Shown: piece by piece, positions 1 to 11,200 of the stretch
How the letters are laid out: every line of letters begins with the position of its first letter
How positions within the stretch are numbered: position 1 is the first letter of the stretch
From: Edolisoma coerulescens
Taxonomy: Eukaryota; Chordata; Aves; Passeriformes; Campephagidae
NCBI GenBank assembly: GCA_013397115.1
Contig: VWZW01006868.1
Location: 186,001 to 250,000, forward strand
Length of the DNA stretch: 64,000 bases
Reading direction: 5' to 3'
Position numbers and translations under genes: made by a program
Notes under the pieces: model-generated
The model's input: only the letters and a program-made list of their open reading frames with translations
What the model was told of the DNA's origin: nothing
The model's database searches: none

Positions 1-457
1 CTTACCTCAGCCTGTGATCTTCACCATTTGTGTCTCCAGTTCTCCTCTCCAGCCCTCCACAAAAGGAGGAGGGGGACAGAGGGAGTGGCACATGGCTTGG
101 AGAGTCTCAGTGGAAACACTAAACTGGGGAGTACCATTCCTAAACCACAACAGTCATGCAGGTGGAAAATTTTCTGCAAGAGGTGCAATATTACATCCAC
201 ACTGCAGGGTTTGGTAGAACTAGCTGTAGAAATGCTCTGGGCTGTGCAGCCAGGAGCTCTGACACTGACGAGCAGGGCAAATTACCCTCCCCTGGCTCTG
301 CTCCTCTTTCAAAGCAGTGAGTGGTACAGGGAGGGAGGCAGGTGGCTGGGAGGCTCAGGTGGGCAAGCCTGTGCCCTGCCTCTCTGCCACAGCACCATCA
401 TCAAGGCACTGAGATCTTTTTAATTACTGGCATGAAATACTTTCACAAGAGTCCTGT

Positions 458-613
458 AATCGTGGAGCTGCAGGATGGCTTGGGTCAGAAAGGACCTTCA
501 AAGAGCAGCTAGTTCCACCTTCTCTGCATGGGCAGGGATATCTTCACCCACATGAAGTTGCTCAAAGCCCCATCCAACCTGGCCTCAAGCACTTCCAGGG
601 ATGGAGCATTACT
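458..613 (-). mobile_element. CR1 LINE fragment, 3' end
   Basis: The + strand carries the reverse complement of the CR1 3' region: a degenerate form of the terminal repeat (near ATCGTGGAGCTGCAGGATGG), then the GGCTTGGGT...GGACCTT block, TGCATGGGCAGGGATA, and GCTCAAAGCCCCATCCAACC followed by CACTTCCAGGGATGGAGC. The element therefore lies on the - strand, and only its last ~150 bp remain, which is the usual result of 5'-truncated CR1 insertion in birds. The terminal octamer repeat is badly eroded, so this is an older copy than the one near 6.7 kb. Confidence 0.88.
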
Positions 614-3600
614 CTTTCTGCCCTGAAACTTCGCTTTGTTACCACTTCAATCTTTGGCAGCTATTAAAACAAAGAGCTGGTAGATAACCGTTCTCTGCAC
701 TTCATAGCCTGGGTTCCAGCATTTAGGCTTTTTAATCAGTAACATGAATTCTTTAGCTCTTTGCTTTTATTTTCATTCTTCCAGCTGCACTCTTGAAAAT
801 AATTCTCTCTCATCTTACCCTTCAGATCTCACTAAAAAAAGGAGAGAAGCTCAACTTACAACTGAATAATTTTCATAATAAACAGACTTTGAGAGGTAAA
901 AAGAAATGCAGGATAGACTAGAAGATGATACTCCCGCTGAGAGAGAACTTAAGAGACCTATTAGAGAAATAACAGTTGTGTTACAAAAATACTACATTTT
1001 TAGGTTAGACATTAAGAAGAGAACTAGATGCTAAAGGATCTGCGTTAGAAATTTAGGGAAGTGAGTGCAAAAGAGCTTACATTCATAGAGAGATGTCATT
1101 AATTACAAGACTGATTTGTGTTCATTTCACCCCTGGAAGTGCAGAAAAAAAAATTAGACACTAGTGTTTATAGGCTGCAAAAAGTGTCTATGACTAGACA
1201 AAACAAAGCCACTCAGATTACACTGAAGGCTAATGGAAAATTATTTTTCTTTTTTAAAGTAAGCAAAGAACTGGATTGCAATTCACCCTTAAAAACACTT
1301 TAGGAAATGCTATCGTAATGGTTTCAATTCCCACACTTCATTTCTCCTGGTGAGCTGTTTGGAGCCACAGCCTCACTCAGCATGATTTAGAGGCTCTCTC
1401 TGCACCGTAGGTACACAGCTCTGCCTGTGCCTGGGTCTTGGCACCACGACTCCTCCACGAGCCTGTCCCCAGCTGGAGCTGCACCCGCTGTTTCTCTAAT
1501 CCATGCATTTACCTGCTTTTTCTGGCACCTTTGGAGATTTTCCAGTGGCTTTAGGTCTTTTTCTTTGACTGGCTGTGTCATAAAACCTGTTGTTAGGGCT
1601 TGCCCTGGCATTGGCCCATCAGTTTATCTGCAGTCTGAAACAAGCATTGTCTTTCTGTCTTTGGCAAGTGCCACCTCAATGGCCTGACACGGCTGACCCC
1701 TTTGGGTGCTTCTGGGAGCTCTAGAAATCACCTTTGTATTTTGTCTTAGTAATATCCCAGAATTAAGTCCAGAGCTCTTGAAAATGAATGAAAGATTTTG
1801 AGAAGGATCATGGTCACTACCTTCATGGTTCCACTCATGGCCCTGGTAATAGAGTAAAAATAAGAGAGGCAGATGGGGTGACACTGGAAAGGTGTTAAGA
1901 GGTCTGGAGGGATAAAGCAGCTTATGGAGGAAATGGGGTTTAGAATTAAATTGTAGAGGCTTTTTAAATAAAAATGGTGCTTGAGGAGAGGTTAGGCCTT
2001 ACTGGAGAAGATTTCTGAGGTGAGCATATAGCAGAATAATTAGGATCAAGTAAAGGGGAACATAATAAGACTGGATGATGAGAAGTGCCATTTCGTCGCC
2101 GTGACTGAAGGAGTTAGTGTTACAGGAGGCTTTTGGCTATGGAAAAACCAGTCTCATGGATAAAGTACGCCCCCTTCCCCAGCACAGAGATGTGCTAATA
2201 TGATTTTGTGGTCCAACAGTGTTCTCGTATGGGCTGTAAAGCAATTGGTTCATAAACTATGGAAAATCACAAATTATGAGAACACAATTCACAAACACTT
2301 TTCAGCATCCTCTGGAGACAGGTGTCAGTGGGGCTTGATTTGGCTCTTGTGAACTGTATGTCCTCGAGCACCCCGAGCAGTTACCACCTCCACTGCCCCA
2401 ACAGCACAATTTTTTTCCATCCAAAAACATTAAAAAGCCTCCTTGGGGCAGTCATTGAGGATTTCAGGGCATCTGAGGACTCACCTGGGGCAGTGGCTCT
2501 GCCCTGAGACCCGAGAGACCCCGGGCCAGAGTTCGCATGCTGTGCAGTGAAGGAGCACTGACTCCTGTGTGCCAAGCATCAGGCTGGGCTCTGTGGGCTG
2601 AGTAGCATTTCAGGAAGCTCAGCAAAGCCCTGGTTGTCCAGAACACACTGCATTTTACTGTGCATGCACTGCATAAGTATATACACAGAGATTTTCCAGG
2701 ATTTCCCTGTGGAAAATATGGAAATCCTCCTGCTGAAAGTAATTTTTCTTGCACAAGCTGTTCTGGTCTGGTTTTCTGTATATTAATTATATCTTAAGTG
2801 CATTTTCTGAAGCCTTGTTTTGCTGGGCTTACTAAGTTATTACCAGGAAGATGCTTGTTAAAGGCAATGGAACGTAAAAATTATTGTAGTCCAGAATACG
2901 GTTTTGTTCATTTATAGTGTGTGTATTGGCTAGATAATACAAAACCCCAGGGTTTAAGCAATTGCAGAGCTAATGTTTCTCAGGAACAGCACAATCTCTT
3001 TGTGAAACTGCTGCAGTTTGCCTTTGCCACTTATTTAGTACCTTCAGAGCACAGACACCGTTTCCTGATTTCCCTTGTGTGCTTAGCTGATCCCCAGCTG
3101 GGATGGTGCTCACATGGTGACCGGGAGCAGATCCCGAGCCCCTGCCAGTGCTGCAATGACACAAGTGCTGTGGTCCAGGCCACCCCCTGCCATCTGCTCT
3201 GCGTTCTCTGGTTAACACCCAGCCATGAGAAAATGGCACTGCTGGACAAGGTGGGAGCTCCTTTTGAGACCTTGCCCACATCAGCTTACGAAACACAGAC
3301 AGAAGTAAATGGAGCCTTCTTACTGGGACATGTCATGGTAAAGACTAACAGTGGCTACTTGCATTTTCCAGTAGTTTTGTGATGTGTGTCGGAGGTAGAG
3401 ACAGAGATTGGTATCACGCATTTGCTTGGAGAAAAATAATACATGACACCAAAGCAACATCAGAACTGGTGCATTTGCACTTCCCAGTTCCCACTACTCA
3501 AGCTCACTGTTTCCTTCCACCATCAGAACATGGTGTCTGATTTGCTACATGCCCCTTCCAGAGGAAACGGGGCACAGCAGGTGTTTCCACGTTCCCAAGC

Positions 3601-6364
3601 ATGTAGGTTTAAGATCCAACAAGCTGAAACCAAAAAGGAAAAATATTGTTCACTCTGCCATGCATTTCTACATGTCTTTGTAACCTGCTACCCATGTCCA
3701 TATATATTTTGGTGATGCCTGGTAGCTCTCAGTGTTTCCTAAGCAAGAACAGACAGTGCCATTTTTCCACTGGCAAATAATGATGCAATTAAGACCTAAT
3801 GCTAATATGGCAAGTAATACTGGAGCAGGCCTTTACTGCAGACTGCTTGCTGGAAACTTTTGCTCAAGTGAGGAAAAAAATGATCACAGGTTCAGACACA
3901 CAAGAGGCAAACATTTACCCTGTAATGATACCAGTTTGGCTTTTGTATGTCCTTCAGCCTTTGCTTTCTGTTGGCATCTCTGATTGGGACCAAATGCCAC
4001 TTACCCAAATTTGCAGAATGCTGCTCTGCTGACCTGTTATGTATGTTGTAATGTCACCACCTGTCCATTTGCATTGCCCTTGTTACACTTCTAAAATGGT
4101 AATTTAATAAAAGAAGGTGATATGAATCATCAAGGAATAATTTGAATTATCATCTGTAGATAATTCATTATGCACACATTTCTTGTGAGATCCTTAAATC
4201 AGCAGGGTTTCTTAATCAGAGACTTAAAAATTTTGTCTGTAACAGCTACAGACTTGACCCATAAATCAGCAGCCAGGCCAACAGGTCCAATTCATGCTTC
4301 ACATATTTTTCCCTGTGAGAAAGAGACACCTAATTACCACCAAGGTCACAGAAAAGGGGAAAAACCCTGTAACACAGAGTTGGTTTTGACAGCTCCAGTG
4401 CTGGCAGTATTTTCTGAAAGCAGAGTGATTTGCAAGCAGGAGACGAAGGCATGGCCAGCAACACTGCTGCAGTACTGCCGTCCTGACAGGGTGCTCCAAA
4501 CGAGTGCTGGTGCCATTAGAGTTTGCACAATTCATCCTTCTCTGTCAGTAGCAGACAATATTTGCTCAAGACAGACAGTCAGACTCTTAGTCTGATTTTA
4601 TTAGCAAAAATAATTAGTTACTATGATACAGCCTCCTTTTCTTCAGTGAAGAAAACACATGGTTTGCATCCTTCCCTTTGTGGGAGAGGAATTGTTTATG
4701 CAATTTATGGGAGGGATCAGGACATGGCTTGACCATGGCACCCAGCTGTGGTGCAGAGTGCCCCAGAGCTGGGCAGGAGGGCTGCAGGGACCTGCTGCAG
4801 CCAGCCAGCACTGCTGAGGAGGGAGAGAGGGGTGGGAGGGCCTCACCAGAACCCACAACCTTTCCTAAAATTTATTCACCAAGGAGTGAAGCCATCACCA
4901 GCAGAACCATACACCTCTGTCAGTGATGTCTTTTCTTCTGCCCCATTGAGATAATTGTGCCTTGTAGAGGGGGACCAGGACCAACACAGCCAGGAGAAAA
5001 GGTGTTGAGCACAGCTCTCTAAAGTGCATTAGCCTATCTTATTATTTCATTCTCTTATTTTCGTGAAATGGCATTGATTTAGCAAGCATATAAACCCCTG
5101 AAAATTTAAAAAGGAAGTCTAGGTTTATAAATCCACACTTACCCAGCCAAGTAAACTCCCCGCATCTCAGAAGTGCCAAGTCGCTGCCAGATTCCCCTGA
5201 GGTGAACAGCAGCGAATATCTGGTGCCTCTGAAAGCCAGGTGATAAATTTCAGAGTTTTGCAAACTCTGGGCCAAGGGTTTTGCTAATCAATAGTCATTG
5301 TTCACATATAATGATCTGTCTAAGAGAACCTGGGCTGGATGATGGATGCTTGTCTGATCCTGAAACATTTTTATTGGGTTGGATTCAGCAAATCAAAACC
5401 AACTAATTAGCTCTATTAATACTTACTTGAACCAGATTTAGGGATTTGGGCAGGATTGCTTTTCACTTGCTTTTCTGTTTTTCCATTCTGGCAGTGCAGG
5501 TGATAAAGTTCATTAGGGTTGGGAAGTGCCTGAATTCTGGTCCAGCTTTTGTTAACCAGTGCCTGAGCAAAGCAGACCCCCAAGGAGAGAGGAGGGAATC
5601 AGCTCTGCACTCCTGGAAAAGGGGATTTCTATGAACAGTGATCCCACTGAGATATCTTGGCAGCCACTGTGTGCACTAGGAACCTCTGTGTCCAAAATTT
5701 TCAAGGGTTCAGCAGATTTGAGTGCTCTTGAACTGGAGGAGATTGTATCTCCTTTTATGTTTTATACAATAAAGAAAACACTTTTGTTTGTCCATGAGTA
5801 ATCATTATTATTATTTGTAAGAATCATAAAATAAGCTCAGTTTGAAAATATGGCTGGCTTTTAAGCATGGACAGTTAAATACATTTTCACTGCTGGCAAA
5901 GCTGTCTTTAAAACATTTGGGCTGCAGCATGTATGTAAAATCAGCCTTTCCATGTAACTAACTGCTCTTTTGTCTACAACTTGGGAGTCTGTTACAGGTG
6001 GTTTTCTGGGTACCCTTGGATAACAGATTTTTTATCACAGAAAGGGTGCAGCAGAGAAAAGGAGACTGCCAACTGGCTGTGGTCCAGCACCAGAATGAGA
6101 CAGCACCATGTTGCTATTTTAGTTTCTTCTCGGTTGCTATGTGGTAATTTGATTGTGTTATTTTACTCCAGCATGTGAGCCTGTCTATTCTCCCCAAACT
6201 CCAACATGGGAGACATAAAGAGGTGAGAGATTTATTTCAGGGCTCCGTCAGTTTTGAACATGATGTATTTGGTAAATGAGTGTATTCTTGGCCAGAAAGC
6301 AGCAATCACGTCAGCAGGTAAGATTCATCTCACTGTCAGATGATGGAGGGAAGATGTTTGATGT
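614..6364. other. Intergenic DNA, no gene seen
   Basis: I see no supported gene here. Open frames of 60-153 codons occur on both strands, for example 2,921-3,382 + and 4,170-4,595 +. None has a recognisable domain, convincing splice sites or a composition unlike its surroundings. A small inverted repeat lies at 4,144-4,166 (GAATTATC, 7-nt spacer, GATAATTC) in an AT-rich stretch with several TAAT cores. An (ATT)n run of about five units lies near 5,803-5,817. Confidence 0.6.
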
Positions 6365-6535
6365 TTTGTAACGTCGGGACAAGTGGCTCCAGCATTCAGA
6401 GTGACAGAAGAAGGCATAAAGTTGTCAAGTTATCTTCCTTACTGCTCCGGCTGCGGTCAGCGAGAAGCCGCCTGTCCAGAAGCGAGGGTTTGAAAGATTA
6501 CACGCAGCACTGCAAACTGATGATGCCTGAATCCG
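6365..6535. promoter_or_regulatory. CpG-dense patch, left part
   Basis: This short stretch has about nine CpGs in 170 bp (ACGTCGGG, CTCCGGCTGCGG, CAGCGAGAAGCCG, AAGCGAGG, CACGCAG, ATCCGAG). The surrounding DNA averages fewer than one per 60 bp. It is not a recognised repeat. Together with the two patches to the right it forms a CpG-rich zone of nearly 2 kb that a CR1 insertion interrupts. Retained CpGs suggest DNA that stays unmethylated in the germline, such as an enhancer or promoter. That function is inferred. Confidence 0.35.
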
Positions 6536-6695
6536 AGCTCCTCCAGCTGAAGTAGCTACTTTGTACTAGCAAAGATACACTTCTTGAAAAGACACTGCTA
6601 TATTTACTTTCCTTAGGTGGGAGACAATGTCAAATTCGCTATGGAGTGTTTTGCATTAGGTAAAACAGTAAGACGTTTTTCCCCTCAAGTATTAT

Positions 6696-6812
6696 CACAG
6701 AATCATAGAATGGCTTGGGTTGGAAGGGACCTTAAAGATCATCTAATTCCAGCCAGGTTGCTCAGAGCCACATCCAACCTGGACCTAAACACTCCCAGGG
6801 ATGGGTCATCCG
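6696..6812 (-). mobile_element. CR1 LINE fragment, 3' end with internal deletion
   Basis: The + strand shows CACAGAATCATAGAATGG, then GGGTTGGAAGGGACCTT, AAGATCATCTAATTCC, GGTTGCTCAGAGCC and ACATCCAACCTGG...CCCAGGGATGGG. This is the reverse complement of the CR1 3' end, so the element is on the - strand. The terminal octamer repeat is well kept. The usual segment around the CCATGGGCAGGG block is missing between CCAG and GGTTGCTC, so the copy carries an internal deletion. It is inserted inside a CpG-rich zone. Confidence 0.95.
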
Positions 6813-6840
6813 CATTATGTTGATTGAAGTAGTGATTTCT

Positions 6841-7260
6841 AGGTATGTTTGAACGGTAAAACCAGGTTGGCTTCGTTTCTTTGTGTTATTACCACCGATA
6901 CGTGTTTCCCTTCAGGCAAGATGCCGGAAGTAAGGGCAGCACTCCCTTTGGAAACTGCGGTACGACAGCAGCACTGAAGCCCACAGAGCCCCAGGATGAG
7001 ACGGGCTTTGCCTGAAGCGGCGGCGCGTCCCTCACTCCCCCTGGGGACAGGGTGATAATCGGCTGCTTGTCTGCTACGGGGAACATTTTCCATGCTCCTC
7101 CTTTTCTGGCCTTCTGCAGTAAATCTGAACATTTCCCGGTCCTGGCGTCTGTGAACACTTCCCCTAAACGCCCCAGGGTATTCTGCGAGCCCTGGGCACC
7201 CGGGCACAGAAAGAGACAAACTCCACTGGCTTTGCTTATTTCGACTTGTTTCGGGCTGTC
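6841..7260. promoter_or_regulatory. CpG-rich patch, centre
   Basis: About 20 CpGs fall in 420 bp, including the cluster GAAGCGGCGGCGCGTCCC near 7,014-7,031, and local GC is higher than in the flanks. No repeat family is recognised. Both strands hold open frames here (for example - strand 6,889-7,296). I treat them as by-products of the GC content because no domain or splice structure supports them. Possible readings are a CpG-island promoter of a noncoding RNA, an exon of an unseen gene, or an enhancer. Confidence 0.35.
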
Positions 7261-7619
7261 TTCAGTCCCAGAGAGGTGTAATGGTAAGCAGACCACAAAG
7301 TCAGCTATTTTTTTTAATGCAGCTTTTCAAACTAACATTTGAAGAAAAAGCAACACAAAATGCAATTTCAAGGGTGGAAATCAGACGCTTTTCTGATTGC
7401 TTATCTGAACCAGAGGACTGTGAAATGAACAGCCTCAGGCAGGTTTGACCAGGAGGGCTCAGGAGCAGGAATGGGACTGTGTGACTGATTCCAGGAGAGA
7501 GGGACTCCCTCTCCTCTGCTGCCTTGTGTGAACCTGGAATTACTCCTTCCCCTCTCTAAAGAACTGCCTTTCTGGAGCAAATAGCATTTGTCATTACCAG
7601 GAAGGGATGCTGACACTCC

Positions 7620-8290
7620 TTTTTTCTTAGGGCTGGCATCATTCATGTATGCGCGGTCGGGCTATCAGACCGAGCAGGCAGGCTATCTTACAGAAGTAGA
7701 ATCAGCACATTTGACTCAATAACATTTTTTATCATTAAATAAATAAGTCTGCTAAAAATTCCCACTTCAGCCATCAGCAAAATATTTTACCTACTAACAA
7801 CCAACCACATCTCACTGCTGTGCAGCATTCAGAAAGCATTAAGCCGGGCCATTAGAATTCATTAAATTGACTCAAAAAGCACAATGGGCATATTATCACA
7901 TAGGCACACGCGCTTACACACGGACATTGTTCTCTGCCCAGGGAACACTCCCTGTCACCTTTCTCAGCAGTCACGCACACCAGGAGCTCCTTTGATTTTA
8001 ATGAACTCAAGATTTTCCCGTAACTACCCGTCTCCAGGGCTCTGAGAAAACAAACACTTAGGAACGCGGCTCATTTGGCTGCATTGTCACAGTCTGTATC
8101 GGCTCTTTCGGTCTCCTACAACACGCACTTAATAGCGTTGGAGAGCCTCGCCTCTCTGTCGTGCACAGATCAAAAGAAGTTCAAAAGCCTTCCACAAGTT
8201 TCGAGGCTTAGTTCTGCTGCTAACAACATCAGTGATGAAATTGCAATTGTATTTGATGCGAGCAGCAGCAGGCACCTTGGGTCTCATCCT
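7620..8290. promoter_or_regulatory. CpG-rich, AT-motif-containing patch, right part
   Basis: About 20 CpGs are scattered through otherwise ordinary AT-rich sequence, including GCGCGGTCGGG near 7,651, CACACGCGC near 7,906 and GAACGCGGC near 8,062. Homeodomain-type ATTA cores sit nearby, for example in CATTAGAATTCATTAAATTG near 7,850. CpG retention combined with clustered AT-core motifs is common in conserved vertebrate enhancers. This is an inference from composition, and no conservation data were available. Confidence 0.3.
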
Positions 8291-11200
8291 GGGAAGTACT
8301 GAGCTGCTGCAGCCCCCAGTAAACCCAAGGAGAGTAGTTCAGCAAAAGCACATCTTATTTATTATCAATATATTTACCAGGTAGTCCAATTAAACTTGAC
8401 AGGCTGTTTATAGAGGCTTTCTGCCCAGTAGCAGCTGTACAGGTATCAGCCAAGCAACTGTAACACAACAGCAAACTGAGCAAAAGATGCTGGTGCTGGT
8501 CTCTTCATCATGTGAGCTGTACATCGTTCACAAACATTGATACGAGTCAAATAAAGGTCACAGCACATCTATATCTAGCTTTAGGTGAAAGAACACCAAA
8601 GCCTTTTAATGCTGACAATGCTTCCCAAAATTTATTGTGACCTTCAAGAACCTGAAAATATTCTGCACCATCATCATCTCAGGGTCGGCATATATTCATT
8701 ATTCATTAGAAAAAGAAACTGCTGGGGTGACAGAAATCTGGTGATATAGATTAGCTGCTGAGATTTTTGATTTCCCAAATTATCTAACAGGGAAGCAGCC
8801 AGGGGAAAGGAGAGGAGGGAGCAGAGAGCTTTGGCAATTATCTTATCTGAGTAAGTTATGCCTCAGCTTACAGTACACGTGTGGCCATGGGTACTTCAAT
8901 AACCAGTTAGCTCTCATTTGATCTATTCCCTCCTCCCCAGCACCTTGTCTTTGAGATCATGACCTGATCAGACAAGCTTCTCTGTCTCATCTCCTTGGAT
9001 CATTCATTACTTCACTTAAACCTTAAATCCTGACACCTCTTTGATACCTGAAAGTCCCCTGATGGGGTTTGTACCTGGCAAGGTGCTGAGTGACTCTGGC
9101 ATGGTGCTCAGCAAAGAGAGAAACAAGGTTCCCATGTAGAGGGTACTCCTTGCCTCACAGAGAAGTGACCCGAAGGGTGACAGTTTCAAACTGCTCCTTT
9201 CTAATGCTTTTTTTTTTGCCTTCACTCAGCAAACAGTACCATGTTCCTGTTTCCATCACTTTCCTTCCTGTCATTTCCCCAGCATGTTTTATGTCTAACC
9301 ATTTGATTTCTAAATTCAGTGACTCACCAATTACAGTATCTGCTTGGTAAGATTTGGATCTTGCCTACTTCATTATTTCACCAAAGCTGAGGCTCCTGGC
9401 AATGAATGTTAGTTATACCAAAGGCAGTTGTTCATACTAACATAAAATGTTCTTAGTTGTTTGAATGGGAGGTGGGGCTGTTTTTACTGTACATTTAGAA
9501 AACATGCTTAGGCTAAAACTATTTAAATCAAGCAGATCCTGATGTGAGGCAAATATGAAGGGTTCTGGGCTGAACCAGAGTGATCAGGGATTGGGCTGCT
9601 TCTGGAATGGCACAAAAACACATCTGGAATGTCCTGTTCAGTGTATTTTTTGTGCAATTTTTATTCTATTACTCTGAGTTCTTCTTAGTTTGTGCCTTTG
9701 TACTGGAGAATTAGTTAAATGCATCTCTCACTAGAGCTTTTTGATTGCAAGCCCAATAAAGCCTATCTGCTTATTTGTTTATACAAATCACATTATTGAT
9801 AATAAACATAACAAAAAAAAAAATACCAGCCAAGGGTGTACAGTGGGTATAAACAATTAAATCACATCGCTGGAAAGGTATACACTGAGACAAATACTGA
9901 AAAGAGAGGAGTGAGAAGAGTGTAGCAGCATATTTTAAGAGAGATAGCATGCAGCTAGGAAATTAATGAACTCCAATTATATTCCACTTTCTTTACTTTC
10001 TGTGCTATATATTTTCTTGTTTAGGTCATTGCATGGTTCATTCTGCACCACTGTTTTTTAATGATTTGGGTGCCTTTTCAAAACACCTTTTTTTCAGTAG
10101 ATTTGCTTTCTGGAATAATTACTTAGCTGTCTGTTATTGTTCATGAATTCTGATGTTACTTTGTCTTGGAATCAGTAAAACACAAAAAGAATTTACACTG
10201 CTGGAATAAGCAGGTTAAGGAAAAAATGTAACTTTTTGATGTATTTCACTACAATGTAGAGATGAGCTCTTGAATTTAAAACTAAATTTAACTCATAAAA
10301 ACTGCAGAATGAAGTCTCATTAGAATTGAGTTCATCGTAAGCATAGTTTTAAGAGCATTCTCCTTTTCCAGACTCAATTTCAAGAAGTCTCTGGATGCAA
10401 TTTATACAGCTCAGCCCTGTAATCAATCCCTCAGTAGAAACCAGGAGCTGCAGGTGAAAGCTTCAAGACGTTGCATGGGGCCTAATTGTCCCTGGAGGCA
10501 GACAGTGAAGGACGGACCTTGCCAGCTCCCAAACACGCAGAGGCCTCTCCTGCCTTCCCGAAGGAAAGCCTGAATCTCCTCTTGCTGGCCCGATCCCCGC
10601 TCAGGTGCCTGGCCAGAGGTGGCAGCTGACAGGCACTGTCACTGCTTCCCATGCCAGGAGCACGGTCCTGCTGGGAGAAATGGACCCTGGTAAAACTGAA
10701 TTGAGCCATCCTCTGCAACAACATTTGCTTGCAGCTGCATTTTCAAATATGCTCAGGAAAGGCCAGTAAGGAAAAGTAAATCCACAGTAGCTGAATGATG
10801 CCTAACAAATAAATGAGCTGCTTGCACATGTTTTGATATAAGGGACTAATGAATCAGGTATCTGAAGTCCATGAGAGGGCTGACAAACAGGAGCACTCTG
10901 GTGTTGTGTGGTGCAGACACAGCCCAGGACTTTCCAAATGTGGATCTCCAGGCAGAACAGCTGTCCCCAGCCAACAGCACACCCTGCACAGGGCTGACAC
11001 ACACAGGAAGCCTCAGCTTGTCCAACAGGACACCAGCTGGATCCCAAATGTGCTCTTTGACCAACACCTTCTATATCCTGCTTATGAAGAGGCCAAGCTC
11101 TGTGCCCAAGGCTATATGAAATGTACTTGGGCTGTAAGGTGCTGGGACGAGAGACAAACCAGAGTGGTTGGGTGAAGCCAGCAGTGGGAAACCTCATCCT

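Noticed and set aside
2921..3382. 153-codon open frame on the + strand
   Set aside because: No recognisable domain and no CpG or composition change, and the frame overlaps open frames of similar size on the other strand.
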